64,000 nucleotides of DNA from the NCBI GenBank assembly GCA_036490515.1, contig DASXDU010000026.1, positions 3,168 through 67,167 on the forward strand, given 5' to 3'. How positions within the stretch are numbered: position 1 is the stretch's first letter; every line of letters begins with the position of its first letter. Positions 8,725-17,252 of this stretch are shown one piece after another. The notes beneath the pieces were generated by a model, which searched no databases, was not told where the DNA came from, and saw nothing but the letters and a program-made list of their open reading frames with translations. Position numbers and translations under genes: made by a program. Source of the DNA: Palsa-1150 sp036490515. Its GTDB lineage: Bacteria > Myxococcota_A > Polyangia > Polyangiales > Polyangiaceae.

Positions 8725-9548
8725 GATCCCGGCGTGCGCGACGAGGGCGGCGCGTCCACGCGCCCGGCGTTCGCGGCGCGGTCGTAGAGGAGGGCGAGGA
8801 CGCGCGATGGATCGGGCAGGCGCAGGCCGAAACGCTCCGCGAGGGGCCCGGCGATCATCGAGGCGAGCTCCATCTCGCGGCCGCGGCCGAGGCGCGCGCG
8901 CCGTCGGAGGAAGAGCTCGATGGCCTGGCGCTCGTCGGCGTCGAGGCGCACGTCGTCCGGGAGCTGCGCGAGCTCGAACGGCTGCGCGGGAGGCCAGAGG
9001 ACCAGCGGCGCCGCGACGCTCGCTCGCTCCGGGACGACGACGATCGTGCCCGCCACGAGGTCGCCGAGGCGCTGGAACTTCTTCGTCGTCGCCATCGACG
9101 CGAAGCCCGCGAGCGAGAGGAGACCCGCCGTGTACGTGAGCGGCAGGGCGTCCGCCGCGCGGAGCACGTTGCGTAGCGCCGCGGCGCGAAACCCGATCGG
9201 CCTTCCCGTCGTCGACACGACGCGCAGTCCGAGGGCCGCCTTGCCCGGCGTGCGCCCGACCCACGCCTCGAGGACGGCGAAGTACACCCACTGGATGGCG
9301 AAGAGGACGACCAGCAGGAGCCCGACGCCCGCGGCGAGCGCGCTCTCGGCCGAGTCGGTCGCCGCCGACACGCCGATCGACGCGAGGACCACGAAGAACG
9401 CGACGACCGTGAACGCCGTGTAGCAGATGACGAGATCGAGCAGGTACGCGAGGAACCGGCGGGACGGGCCCGCGACCTTGTGCCGGAAGACGATGTGCTC
9501 AGGCGTCTCGATCGCGACGTCCGTGTCGAGCGCCGCCGCGGGGGCCAT
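8715..9548 (-). CDS. RDD-family membrane protein
   Basis: The 277-residue protein begins with a short region ending VAGPSRRFLAYLLDLVI, the conserved Arg and Asp of the RDD family. It has about three membrane spans in the first half (including WVYFAVLEAWVGRTPGKAALGLRVV) and a soluble helical C-terminus. RDD proteins are thought to be transporters or scaffold partners. The ATG at 9548 follows CCGGAGG at good spacing. The coding region overlaps the LysE gene by 50 nt and the SpoIIM-like gene by 10 nt within a co-transcribed block. Confidence 0.88.
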   Translation of the reverse strand: MAPAAALDTDVAIETPEHIVFRHKVAGPSRRFLAYLLDLVICYTAFTVVAFFVVLASIGVSAATDSAESALAAGVGLLLVVLFAIQWVYFAVLEAWVGRTPGKAALGLRVVSTTGRPIGFRAAALRNVLRAADALPLTYTAGLLSLAGFASMATTKKFQRLGDLVAGTIVVVPERASVAAPLVLWPPAQPFELAQLPDDVRLDADERQAIELFLRRRARLGRGREMELASMIAGPLAERFGLRLPDPSRVLALLYDRAANAGRVDAPPSSRTPGSWR

Positions 9549-10230
9549 CGTCTGCACCTCCGGAGCATAGCGAGGCAACCGGCGTGGCGGGAGTGCCGCG
9601 GTCGCCCCGGAACCACTGGACCAGCTGGACCCCCGACCAGACACCCAGGCCGACCAGCGCGACCCCCAGGACGCGCACCGTCCACGTCAGGAAGCGCGCG
9701 GGGAACTTCCCCTCGAGGCGACGCAGGAGCAGGACCAGCAGCGCGAACCACCCCGCGATCCCCACCGCCGCGCTCAGCCCGAACGGGATGGCCCCGAGCG
9801 GCGAGTCGACGTGCAGGCCCTTCGAGTAGAGGAACGCGACCGCCGCGCCCCACGTGACCAGGAGGGTCGGGTTGATCGCGGAGAGCGAGAATCCGACGAA
9901 CGCCGTTCCGGACTTGTGCTCGTCGCCCTTGCGCTTGTCGTCGGGCCGCCAGAAGGCGAAGCGGACGCCCAGGCCGGCGAGGACGAGCGCGGTCACGCCG
10001 TGCGACACGGGGACGACGATCGGATGCCGGGCGAGCAGCTCCGTGAACCCGAAGAACGCGGCGCCTGCGTAGATGCCCTCGGCGAGGGCCGCTCCGATGG
10101 CGATGCGGACGGCCTCGCGGTAGCGCTTCTGGATGGCGCGCGAGACGACCATCACCGAGATGGGCCCGGCAAGAGGCATGGAGCCGAAGAAGCCGAACGC
10201 GAGCGCGATCGCGCAGACGGCGACGATCAT
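9499..10230 (-). CDS. LysE/RhtB-family exporter
   Basis: The 243-residue product has six predicted membrane spans, with the family signature near the first helix (PLAGPISVMVVSRA) and the central cytoplasmic loop rich in Lys and Asp (WRPDDKRKGDEHKSG). LysE-type proteins export amino acids. Placement downstream of ilvE and a lipoprotein gene would suit export of an amino acid or derivative, but that is inference. The ATG at 10230 overlaps the preceding stop in an ATGA. The last 17 codons overlap the RDD gene and are basic and low-complexity. Confidence 0.82.
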   Translation of the reverse strand: MIVAVCAIALAFGFFGSMPLAGPISVMVVSRAIQKRYREAVRIAIGAALAEGIYAGAAFFGFTELLARHPIVVPVSHGVTALVLAGLGVRFAFWRPDDKRKGDEHKSGTAFVGFSLSAINPTLLVTWGAAVAFLYSKGLHVDSPLGAIPFGLSAAVGIAGWFALLVLLLRRLEGKFPARFLTWTVRVLGVALVGLGVWSGVQLVQWFRGDRGTPATPVASLCSGGADDGPRGGARHGRRDRDA

Positions 10231-10892
10231 GGCGCCCCCGGTCCCGGCAGCGGGGCAGGCGCGCCGGGCACGTCCGGCTTCTCGCGCTCCACCGTCCCGA
10301 GGGGATCGATGGAGATGCCCCCGAGGATGCGCGCGCGCGCGAACGCGAGGCGCTGCGAGAGCACCGGTTCGTCGGCGGCGCCGCCGACCTGCGTCGAGAA
10401 GTCGAAGACGAAGCACTTCCGCAGGAACCCGCCGAACGCCATGACGTGTCCCACGAGCGGCTGATCCGGCTGCGAGCCCGCCTCGACGGCGACCACGGTG
10501 TGCGTGTCGAACATCTCGAGCGTGATCCCCGTCTCCTCGTCCAGCGTCCGCAGGTCGCCCTTCGGCACGAGGCCCCGGTCGCGCGCCAGGGCCTCGCACT
10601 GCGACCGACCCACGAGCTCGTCGGCGTGCAGCACCGCGACCATCACCTTCGAGCGCGTGGCCTCGTGCGTCGCCACGAGCTCCGGCCGCGTATGGTCGTC
10701 GATGCGCCACGCCTTGCCGTCCGGGAGCGGCAGGTGGAGCGAGAAGCGCTTCGAGTGGAACCGTGGCAGCGGGGCCGGGTCGTCGGGGAACGCGATCGCG
10801 GCCGGACGCACGGGCGGTGCCGTCGCCGGCTGCGCCGCCGGAGACGCGCCGCACGCCACCGCAAACACGCACGCCAGCGCGCCCACGGGCAC
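10227..10892 (-). CDS. Lipoprotein of unknown function
   Basis: The GTG at 10892 yields a short lipoprotein signal with lipobox AVA-C (Cys14). After an Ala/Pro linker the 221-residue protein has a compact domain with the sequence RFSLHLPLPDGKAWRIDDH, strands, and two later cysteines. It resembles the small envelope proteins that often hold a fatty-acid- or surface-binding fold, but I cannot name a family. It ends in a Pro/Gly-rich tail. It is 35 nt downstream of ilvE and overlaps the LysE start by 4 nt. Confidence 0.65.
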   Translation of the reverse strand: MPVGALACVFAVACGASPAAQPATAPPVRPAAIAFPDDPAPLPRFHSKRFSLHLPLPDGKAWRIDDHTRPELVATHEATRSKVMVAVLHADELVGRSQCEALARDRGLVPKGDLRTLDEETGITLEMFDTHTVVAVEAGSQPDQPLVGHVMAFGGFLRKCFVFDFSTQVGGAADEPVLSQRLAFARARILGGISIDPLGTVEREKPDVPGAPAPLPGPGAP

Positions 10893-10927
10893 GCAGACGG
10901 AGGCCGGAGACCCCCGCCGCGCCTCGC

Positions 10928-11848
10928 TCAGATGCGCGTCAGCCACTCGGGGTGCGAGGTGTCCGATCCGCGCACGACCTCGAAGAAGCGCTGCTGGATC
11001 TTCTTCGTCAACGGGCCGACGGTGCCGTCGCCCACGGTCCGGTTGTCGATCTCGCGGACCGGCGTGACCTCGGCCGCGGTGCCCGTGAAGAACACCTCGT
11101 CGGCCAGCCACAGCTGGTCGCGCGTCAGCCGGTCCTCGGCGACCGTGAGCCCGAGCTCACGCGCGAGCGTGATGACGGTGTCGCGCGTGATCCCCTCGAG
11201 GATCGAGCACGACAGGTCCGGCGTGTGGAGGACGCCCTTGCGTACGACGAAGATGTTCTCGCCAGAGCCCTCGCTCACGAACCCGCTCGCGTCGAGGAGG
11301 ATCGCCTCGTCGTAGCCGGCGAGCTTGGCCTCGCGCTTGGCGAGGACGCTGTTCGTGTACTGGCCGGTCATCTTCGCCTTGGCCAGGCTCACGTTGATGT
11401 GGTGACGCGCGAACGAGCTCACCTTGGCCCGGATGCCGTTCTTGAGGGCCTCCTCGCCGAGGTACGCGCCCCACTTCCATGCGATGACCGCCGTCCGGAT
11501 CGGGTTGTTCGGCGCGTAGATGCCCATGGCGCCCTCGCCGACGTAGACCATCGGCCGGAGGTACCCCTCGGGCATGCCGTTCACGCGCAGGGTCTCCGCG
11601 CACACGCTCATCACCTGCTCGCGGGTGAACTCCGGCTTGAGCAGGCACATCTTGCAGGAGTCGAACAGCCGGTCGATGTGCTCGCGCAGGCGGAAGACGT
11701 ACGACGCGCCGTCGGCGCGCTTGTAGGCACGGATCCCCTCGAAGGCGGCGAGGCCGTAGTGCAGCGAGTGCGTCATCACGTGGACGTTGGCGGCGTCCCA
11801 GTCGACGAAGTTCCCGTCGAGCCAGATTTTCTTGACCTTGTCGACCAT
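10928..11848 (-). CDS. ilvE: Branched-chain amino acid aminotransferase
   Basis: The 306-residue PLP fold-type IV enzyme transfers the amino group between Glu/2-oxoglutarate and Leu, Ile or Val, the last step of their synthesis. Visible features are SLHYGLAAFEGIRAY near residues 28-42, the PLP lysine in AKAKMTG (Lys159) and the cofactor-binding FVSEGSGENIFVV and FFTGTAAEVTPV segments. Length fits the family. A GGGAGG ribosome site precedes the ATG. It is the first gene of a tightly packed eight-gene minus-strand block, although the downstream genes are envelope genes. Confidence 0.95.
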   Translation of the reverse strand: MVDKVKKIWLDGNFVDWDAANVHVMTHSLHYGLAAFEGIRAYKRADGASYVFRLREHIDRLFDSCKMCLLKPEFTREQVMSVCAETLRVNGMPEGYLRPMVYVGEGAMGIYAPNNPIRTAVIAWKWGAYLGEEALKNGIRAKVSSFARHHINVSLAKAKMTGQYTNSVLAKREAKLAGYDEAILLDASGFVSEGSGENIFVVRKGVLHTPDLSCSILEGITRDTVITLARELGLTVAEDRLTRDQLWLADEVFFTGTAAEVTPVREIDNRTVGDGTVGPLTKKIQQRFFEVVRGSDTSHPEWLTRI

Positions 11849-12022
11849 CGGTCGCCTCCCGTCCTTCTGCGTAGGGGCGTGCCCGGCCGAATCTAGTCGG
11901 GCCCCCCTCGCGGTGCCACACGCAATCGCACGCGCAGCAATGACGCACCGTCCCGCTGTCCCGCCGGCGCAATCGCGCAGCCCAAGCTGTGTCCGCCCGC
12001 CCTGTTCTAGTCTGCGCTCCCC

Positions 12023-13813
12023 GTGCACCGAGCCCTCTTCTCCGCCGGCCTTCTCGCCCTCTTTCCTCTCGCGCTCGCCGCCTGCGCGTCCGCGCCCTGC
12101 CCCGCGCCCGCGCTCGCGCTCGCGCCCACGCCCGCGTCCGCCCCCGCCCCCGCGCTCACGTCTTCCCCCGACGCCGACGCCGACCTCGTCCTCCTCGTCC
12201 GCCCCTCCTCCTCTCCTCGTCTCGTCCACGTCGAGGTCGCCCTCCCGCGCACGCGTACCGGCTCGACGCCCACCGCCTGGACACTCCTCGACGGCGTGCC
12301 CGACCACGTCGCCCACGCCGTCGCGCACGACAGCGGCGGCGACATCCCCGTTCGCACGACCGCTGCCGGTCATGGCGTCGAGCTCGTTCTCGACCGCGCC
12401 AACGTCGGCCCTGTCAGCCTCGCCTACGACGTCCTTCCCGGCGACGACGCGCCCGACGATCCGCGCGGCATCCTCCTCGCCGACGACCGCTTCCGCGGGC
12501 CCGGCGAGAAGCTCGTCGCGCTCCCCTCGGGCGCCGACGATCTCCCCTGCAACGCCGTCGTCCACGTCGAGGGCGAGGCGCTCCGCGCGTCCGGTGCCGC
12601 GTCGAGCGCGGGCGTCGGCGCGTCCCGCCGCATCACGCTCCGCGCCGGCGGGCTCCGCACGATGACCTTCGTCGCCGGATCGATCGGCGTGCAGGTGAGC
12701 GACGATCCCTCCGCCGGCCACGACGAGGGCGCCTGGCTCGGGTACACGGCGTTCGACCCGCGCCCGACGATCGCCGAGATGGCGCTCGTCCGCTCCACGC
12801 TGCGCGAGCTCCTCGGGTCGCCCGGCGAGCCCGGCGCCTGGACGTACCTCCTCGTCTCGCAGGCGCGCGCCCTCGGCTCGTTCTCGACGACGCCGCGCAC
12901 GCGATCGATCCTCCTCCAGGTGGGCCCCGGCGAGCCCTGGAGCGCGGGCCTTCGCCTGTCGGTCGCCCAGCAGCTCGCGCGCCGGTGGATCGGCGGCGAG
13001 CTCGCCGTCGAGGGCGATGGCGCCGGCGCGGGTGGCGCGGGCGGTTCGGGCGGGGAGGGGGCCTGGTTCGCCGAAGGCGTCTCTCGCTACGTCGCGATGG
13101 CGCTCCTCGTGCGCCTCGGCTTCATCACGCCGGACGAGATGCGCGACGTCGTCGACGGCGAGCTCTCCGTCCTCGCGACCTCGCCCGTGCGCGCGCAGGA
13201 CGACGTGCACCTCGCCGCCATCGCCTCGCAGGACGTCGCCCGCGCGACGCTCATGGCGCGCGGCGCGCTCTACGCCCTTCGCGAGTCCTTCGCCCTTCGC
13301 AAGGCGAGCAAGGGACAGAAGGGCCTCGTCCCGGTCCTCGCGGAGCTCCTCCGGCGCGCCGAGGAGAAGAAGAGCAGGGCGCTCACTCCCGCCGCGTGGA
13401 TCGCCGCCCTCGCGGCGGACCCCGACGCGCAGAAGACCTTCGACGCGCTCGTCGTGCGCGGCGAGCCCGTCGTCCTCCCGCCGGACGCCCTCGGGCCGTG
13501 CTTCCGCGCGTCGATGGGCGAGTACGTCGCGTTCGATCCGGGCTTCGCGCTCGACGCCACGCGCGCCTCGCCCGACGCGAAGGTGAGCGGCGTCGTGCCC
13601 GGCGGCCCGGCCGCCAAGGCGGGCCTGAAGGACGGAGACGTGATCGAGTCCCTGCACGCGCGCGACGGGGACGGGACCGCGCCGATGAAGCTGGTCGTCA
13701 CGCGGGCGGACCGCAAGATCGCGCTCTCATATCTCCCCGCGGGGGCTCGCGGCCGGGGCCAGACGTGGACCCGCGTGAAGCTGCCCGACGACCGCTGCGG
13801 AGAGGTGCCCTGA
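12023..13813 (+). CDS. M61-like lipoprotein with PDZ domain, zinc motif lost
   Basis: The product of 596 residues opens with a lipobox (Cys21) and an Ala/Pro-rich linker. The architecture follows the M61 glycyl aminopeptidase family: an N-terminal beta domain, a thermolysin-like helical domain and a C-terminal PDZ domain (VVPGGPAAKAGLKDGDVIES). At the position of the HExxHxW zinc motif the protein reads QQLARRW (residues 316-322), so both His and the catalytic Glu are absent. The third-ligand region WFAEGVSRY keeps Glu351. It is therefore probably a non-catalytic binding protein. The GTG start is the first codon that gives a signal peptide. Confidence 0.72.
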   Translation: MHRALFSAGLLALFPLALAACASAPCPAPALALAPTPASAPAPALTSSPDADADLVLLVRPSSSPRLVHVEVALPRTRTGSTPTAWTLLDGVPDHVAHAVAHDSGGDIPVRTTAAGHGVELVLDRANVGPVSLAYDVLPGDDAPDDPRGILLADDRFRGPGEKLVALPSGADDLPCNAVVHVEGEALRASGAASSAGVGASRRITLRAGGLRTMTFVAGSIGVQVSDDPSAGHDEGAWLGYTAFDPRPTIAEMALVRSTLRELLGSPGEPGAWTYLLVSQARALGSFSTTPRTRSILLQVGPGEPWSAGLRLSVAQQLARRWIGGELAVEGDGAGAGGAGGSGGEGAWFAEGVSRYVAMALLVRLGFITPDEMRDVVDGELSVLATSPVRAQDDVHLAAIASQDVARATLMARGALYALRESFALRKASKGQKGLVPVLAELLRRAEEKKSRALTPAAWIAALAADPDAQKTFDALVVRGEPVVLPPDALGPCFRASMGEYVAFDPGFALDATRASPDAKVSGVVPGGPAAKAGLKDGDVIESLHARDGDGTAPMKLVVTRADRKIALSYLPAGARGRGQTWTRVKLPDDRCGEVP

Positions 13814-13829
13814 AGGTCAGGGCAGCTTC
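13777..13829 (+). terminator. Possible hairpin terminator overlapping the 3' end of the M61-like gene
   Basis: Arms GAAGCTGCCC (13777-13786) and GGGCAGCTTC (13820-13829) are a perfect 10-bp inverted repeat spanning the stop codon. The loop is long (33 nt) and there is only a weak T-rich stretch after it, so the call is tentative. Confidence 0.35.
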
Positions 13830-13862
13830 GCGACGGTGGTGTGGTAATTTTCCACTTCCACC

Positions 13863-15941
13863 ATGCGAGCACGCTCCTACGCCTCTCACGTCGCGCTCTT
13901 CGGCCTCCTCGGCGTGGCCGTCGTCCCGGTCGCCTGCGGATCGTCGAACAGCGGCACCAGCTTCCCCGGCCAGCAAGACGCCGCGACCCCGCACGACGCG
14001 GGCGGCGGCGGCGCCGAGACGTCCCTCACCGGCGACGCGGGCGACGGCGGGAGCGTCATCAGCAACCGCACGCTGACGGGCATCACGATCACGCCTCCAG
14101 GCACGACCATCGAGTCGCTGAACGGCGCGCCGGCGACGCAGCAGTTCCAGACGGTCGCCCAGTTCAGCGACAACACGACCTCGCCCGTCACCGGGGCGAC
14201 GTGGAGCCGCGACACGCCGCAGGTCGGCGACATCGACGCGACGGGCCTCTACACCGCGAACGGCTCCGTCGGCGGCCTCGTGAAGGTGACCGCGAGCTAC
14301 CAGGGCTTCGACGCGACCGCGAACCTCATCGTGAAGCTCCACCTCCAGCAGAACCCCGGCAACGTCCCGGGCGGCACGCAGGCGTCGCTCGAAGGCGCGA
14401 CCGCCGCCGACCAGACGATCACCTGGGCGTACCCCTACGACGCGACGGTCTTCCCGCGCGGCGTCGGCGAGGCGCCGCTCATGTGGATGAACGGCGCGGC
14501 GACCGACGACTACTACGTGCACCTCACGAGCACGACGTTCGAGCTCGAGGCCTTCACGACGGGTGCCGGCGGGCGGTTCGACTTCGCGGCCGCGACCTGG
14601 CAAGAGTTCACCGACTCGACGAGCGGCGGCGCCGAGCTGAAGGTCGCGCGCTGGGACGGGACCGCGGCGACCGTCGCCGTCGATCAGCACTGGACCGTCG
14701 CCTCCGCGTCGATGCGCGGCACCATCTACTACTGGGCAATCAACACCGGCCGCGTGATGCGCATCCAGGCCGGTGCCACCGCGCCCGACGACTTCCTCGG
14801 CGCGAGCGTCACGTGCCCGTCGTGCCACACCGTCTCGGCCAACGGCCAGCAGCTCCTCATGAGCGAGGGCACCTGGCCGCAGGAGACGTCGTTCAACTAC
14901 GACCTCCAGACGTCGTCGAACACGTTCTCGGGCTTCTCGAGCAACAACAACGGCTCGTCCGAGTGGGCGCTGCCGGGCCTGTCGCCCGACGGGACGGTCG
15001 TCGTCGAGAACTTCGCTCCCTTGCGCGGCGCCATCGGGCAGCAGACGGGCGCCTTCGACGCGACGACCTCGGCGCAGATCCCCAGCACGGGCCTCGAGGG
15101 CAACCAGCTCTGGATGCCCGCGTTCTCGCCGGACAACCTCCTGCTCGCGTACGTCAACGGCACGACGAACGACCTCCACGCGTACGACTGGGACCCCGTC
15201 GCCAAGAAGGCCACGAACGACCGCGTCATCGTCGCGTCGTCCGCCAACCCCACGTACCCGCAGATCCAGTTTCCGACGGTGTCGCCCGACCACCAGTGGA
15301 TCGTCTACGGCCGCGGCACCGCGCTCGGATCGCTCGGGGTGCCCGGCGACCTCTACGTCGCGAACGTCGCGTCGCCGGGGACCGAGATCCCCCTCGCCGC
15401 GCTCAACGGCTCCGCGTACCCCTTCGCCGCCGGGAGCCGCGACCAGGACCTCGACTACGAGCCCACGTTCGCGCCGGTCGCCGCGGGCGGGTACTTCTGG
15501 ATCGTCTTCCACTCGCGCCGGACGTGGGGCAACGCCATCACCGGCCCCGCGTTCGTCGCCGAGGGCAACGGCGTGAAGCAGCTCTGGGTCGCCGCGTTCG
15601 ACCAGACGCCCGCCGCCGGCAAGGACCCGAGCCACTCGGCGTTCTACCTGCCCGGCCAGGACCCGACGACGCTCAACATGCGCGGCTACTGGGCGCTCGA
15701 CCCGTGCAAGGGCAACGGCCAGGGCTGCGCGTCGGGCACCGAGTGCTGCGGCGGCTACTGCGCGGGCGCGGGCGGCGACGCCGGCGCCGCGGCGGGCGAC
15801 GCGGGCACGCTCGTGTGCTCGTCGACGACGAGCGGCTGCTCGCAGGACGGCGACAAGTGCACGAAGACGAGCGACTGCTGCGGCGCCGCGAGCGGCACGA
15901 CGTGCATCAACGACGTGTGCTCGGAGCCGCCCCCGCAATAG
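13863..15941 (+). CDS. Secreted lipoprotein with Ig-like domain, CxxCH motif, beta-propeller-like body and Cys-rich tail
   Basis: The 692-residue product has a lipobox (VPVA-C, Cys25), an Asp/Gly linker, and a bacterial Ig-like region near residues 58-150. A long beta-rich body contains CPSCH (318-322), a haem-c-binding pattern, and TolB/WD-like strands such as SPDGTVVVE and SPDHQWIVY. The tail carries two CCGG-type cysteine clusters like those of small disulphide-rich domains. Myxobacterial lipoproteins of this design are common and uncharacterised. A single CxxCH could hold one haem on the cell surface. Confidence 0.7.
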   Translation: MRARSYASHVALFGLLGVAVVPVACGSSNSGTSFPGQQDAATPHDAGGGGAETSLTGDAGDGGSVISNRTLTGITITPPGTTIESLNGAPATQQFQTVAQFSDNTTSPVTGATWSRDTPQVGDIDATGLYTANGSVGGLVKVTASYQGFDATANLIVKLHLQQNPGNVPGGTQASLEGATAADQTITWAYPYDATVFPRGVGEAPLMWMNGAATDDYYVHLTSTTFELEAFTTGAGGRFDFAAATWQEFTDSTSGGAELKVARWDGTAATVAVDQHWTVASASMRGTIYYWAINTGRVMRIQAGATAPDDFLGASVTCPSCHTVSANGQQLLMSEGTWPQETSFNYDLQTSSNTFSGFSSNNNGSSEWALPGLSPDGTVVVENFAPLRGAIGQQTGAFDATTSAQIPSTGLEGNQLWMPAFSPDNLLLAYVNGTTNDLHAYDWDPVAKKATNDRVIVASSANPTYPQIQFPTVSPDHQWIVYGRGTALGSLGVPGDLYVANVASPGTEIPLAALNGSAYPFAAGSRDQDLDYEPTFAPVAAGGYFWIVFHSRRTWGNAITGPAFVAEGNGVKQLWVAAFDQTPAAGKDPSHSAFYLPGQDPTTLNMRGYWALDPCKGNGQGCASGTECCGGYCAGAGGDAGAAAGDAGTLVCSSTTSGCSQDGDKCTKTSDCCGAASGTTCINDVCSEPPPQ

Positions 15942-15998
15942 GCAGCCTCCACGCGCTTCGCCGTCGAATCCAGGGGAGATCCCGCCCCCATCGGGCGT

Positions 15999-17135
15999 AT
16001 GACCGAGCCCATGACTTCCATGAAGTGGTCCGCTCTTCTCGCGTTCGGGGCCCTCGGGGCGGTCGTGGCCTGCAGCGGGGCCACGGCGCCCACGGGCGGG
16101 CAGTACGACGGGTGCCTCGGGTCGCAGACCGGGACGGCGTGCATCGCGTGCATCCGGAGCAACTGCGCGTCGGCGCTCGACAACCTGGAGACGGGGTGCA
16201 GCGATCTGCTCGCGTGCGATTGCCCTGGCGGGAACTTCAGCGCGGACAACGCCGCGTCGTCGACCTGCCAGTCGAAGGCGACCGAGTCGAGCTGCGTCGC
16301 GGCGGAGAACGCCAGCGCCGCGGCCTCCTGCTCGGCGTGCGACGACGCCTGCACGTCCAACACCTCGAGCGGCGGGGGGAGCGGAAGCGGCTCCGGCAGC
16401 GGCAGCTCCTCGGGAGTCACCTCTTCCAGCGGCGCGTCGTCCAGCGGCAGCTCGTCGGGCGCGAGCTCCTCCGGTGGAAGCTCCTCGGGTGGTAGCTCGT
16501 CGGGCGGCACGTCCTCGGGAGGCAGCTCGTCGGGGAGCAGCTCCTGCTCGGGCTCCCTCATCCCGGACACCTCGGTCACCTCCCTCACGCTCACGGGGGT
16601 CGACTTCGGCGACCTGAACGGCCCGGATGACTGGAAGGGAGTCGGCTACAACCTGGACGGGCTCTGCACCACGGCGACGTCGACCGACGTGTGCACGCTC
16701 GCCGCGGGCGCGGCGAAGGTGACGCAGGACGACGGCACCGGCGGCATCGACAACAGCTTCGGCGAGAACATCTGCCCGATCATGGATACGATCTCCGGAG
16801 GAGCCAACTGCTCGACGAACATCTCCCAGGTGTACCTCCAGGTCGACGCGACCGGCTCCGGGACGATGGTGGTCCCCTACGGGACTGCCGAGATCGCGTA
16901 CCCGGTCACGGACGTGCGCGTGGGGTTCACCGGATCGGGCGGCGTCGTCGGGGGCGTCTTCCCGACGACGGGCTTCGTTGCCGCGTGGCAGGCCGCCTCG
17001 GCGTGCATCACCACGGCCCTCTGCTCCGGCTCCGCGTTCCAGTCCATGCGCAGCAGCTCGAGCAGGCGTCGGACATCGGGGAGAATGGCACGAACGGCCC
17101 GGGACTCGCGTGCAGCGCCATCTCCTTCGGACTGA
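15999..17135 (+). CDS. Cys-rich lipoprotein with long Ser/Gly linker; reading frame broken near its end
   Basis: The frame starts with a lipobox (VVA-C, Cys25), a cysteine-paired domain (about residues 38-118), then roughly 65 residues of Ser/Gly repeats and a beta-rich domain. After SAFQSM the frame turns into Arg/Ser-rich nonsense and stops at 17135. The -1 frame from about 17040 continues with AQQLEQASDIGENG and a proper tail ending VCP at 17197. One extra base after the ATG codon near 17040 would restore Met-Ala-Gln-Gln. The intended product therefore probably ends at 17197. This is either a recent disabling deletion or a sequencing error. Confidence 0.65.
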   Translation: MTEPMTSMKWSALLAFGALGAVVACSGATAPTGGQYDGCLGSQTGTACIACIRSNCASALDNLETGCSDLLACDCPGGNFSADNAASSTCQSKATESSCVAAENASAAASCSACDDACTSNTSSGGGSGSGSGSGSSSGVTSSSGASSSGSSSGASSSGGSSSGGSSSGGTSSGGSSSGSSSCSGSLIPDTSVTSLTLTGVDFGDLNGPDDWKGVGYNLDGLCTTATSTDVCTLAAGAAKVTQDDGTGGIDNSFGENICPIMDTISGGANCSTNISQVYLQVDATGSGTMVVPYGTAEIAYPVTDVRVGFTGSGGVVGGVFPTTGFVAAWQAASACITTALCSGSAFQSMRSSSSRRRTSGRMARTARDSRAAPSPSD

Positions 17136-17252
17136 CGTTCACCGGGTCCTCTCCGCTGAAGGGTCTGCCCACGCCGCCCAGCTGCGTCTGCCCCTGATCG
17201 CCCTCCCTCTTCCTTCCTGATCTTCTCCCCTTCCTGTTTCTCCCTCTCGTTC

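Noticed and set aside
17198..17252. Regulatory or triplex-forming pyrimidine tract
   Set aside because: It is just a short C/T-rich gap between two convergent stops, with no inverted repeat; nothing specific can be supported.
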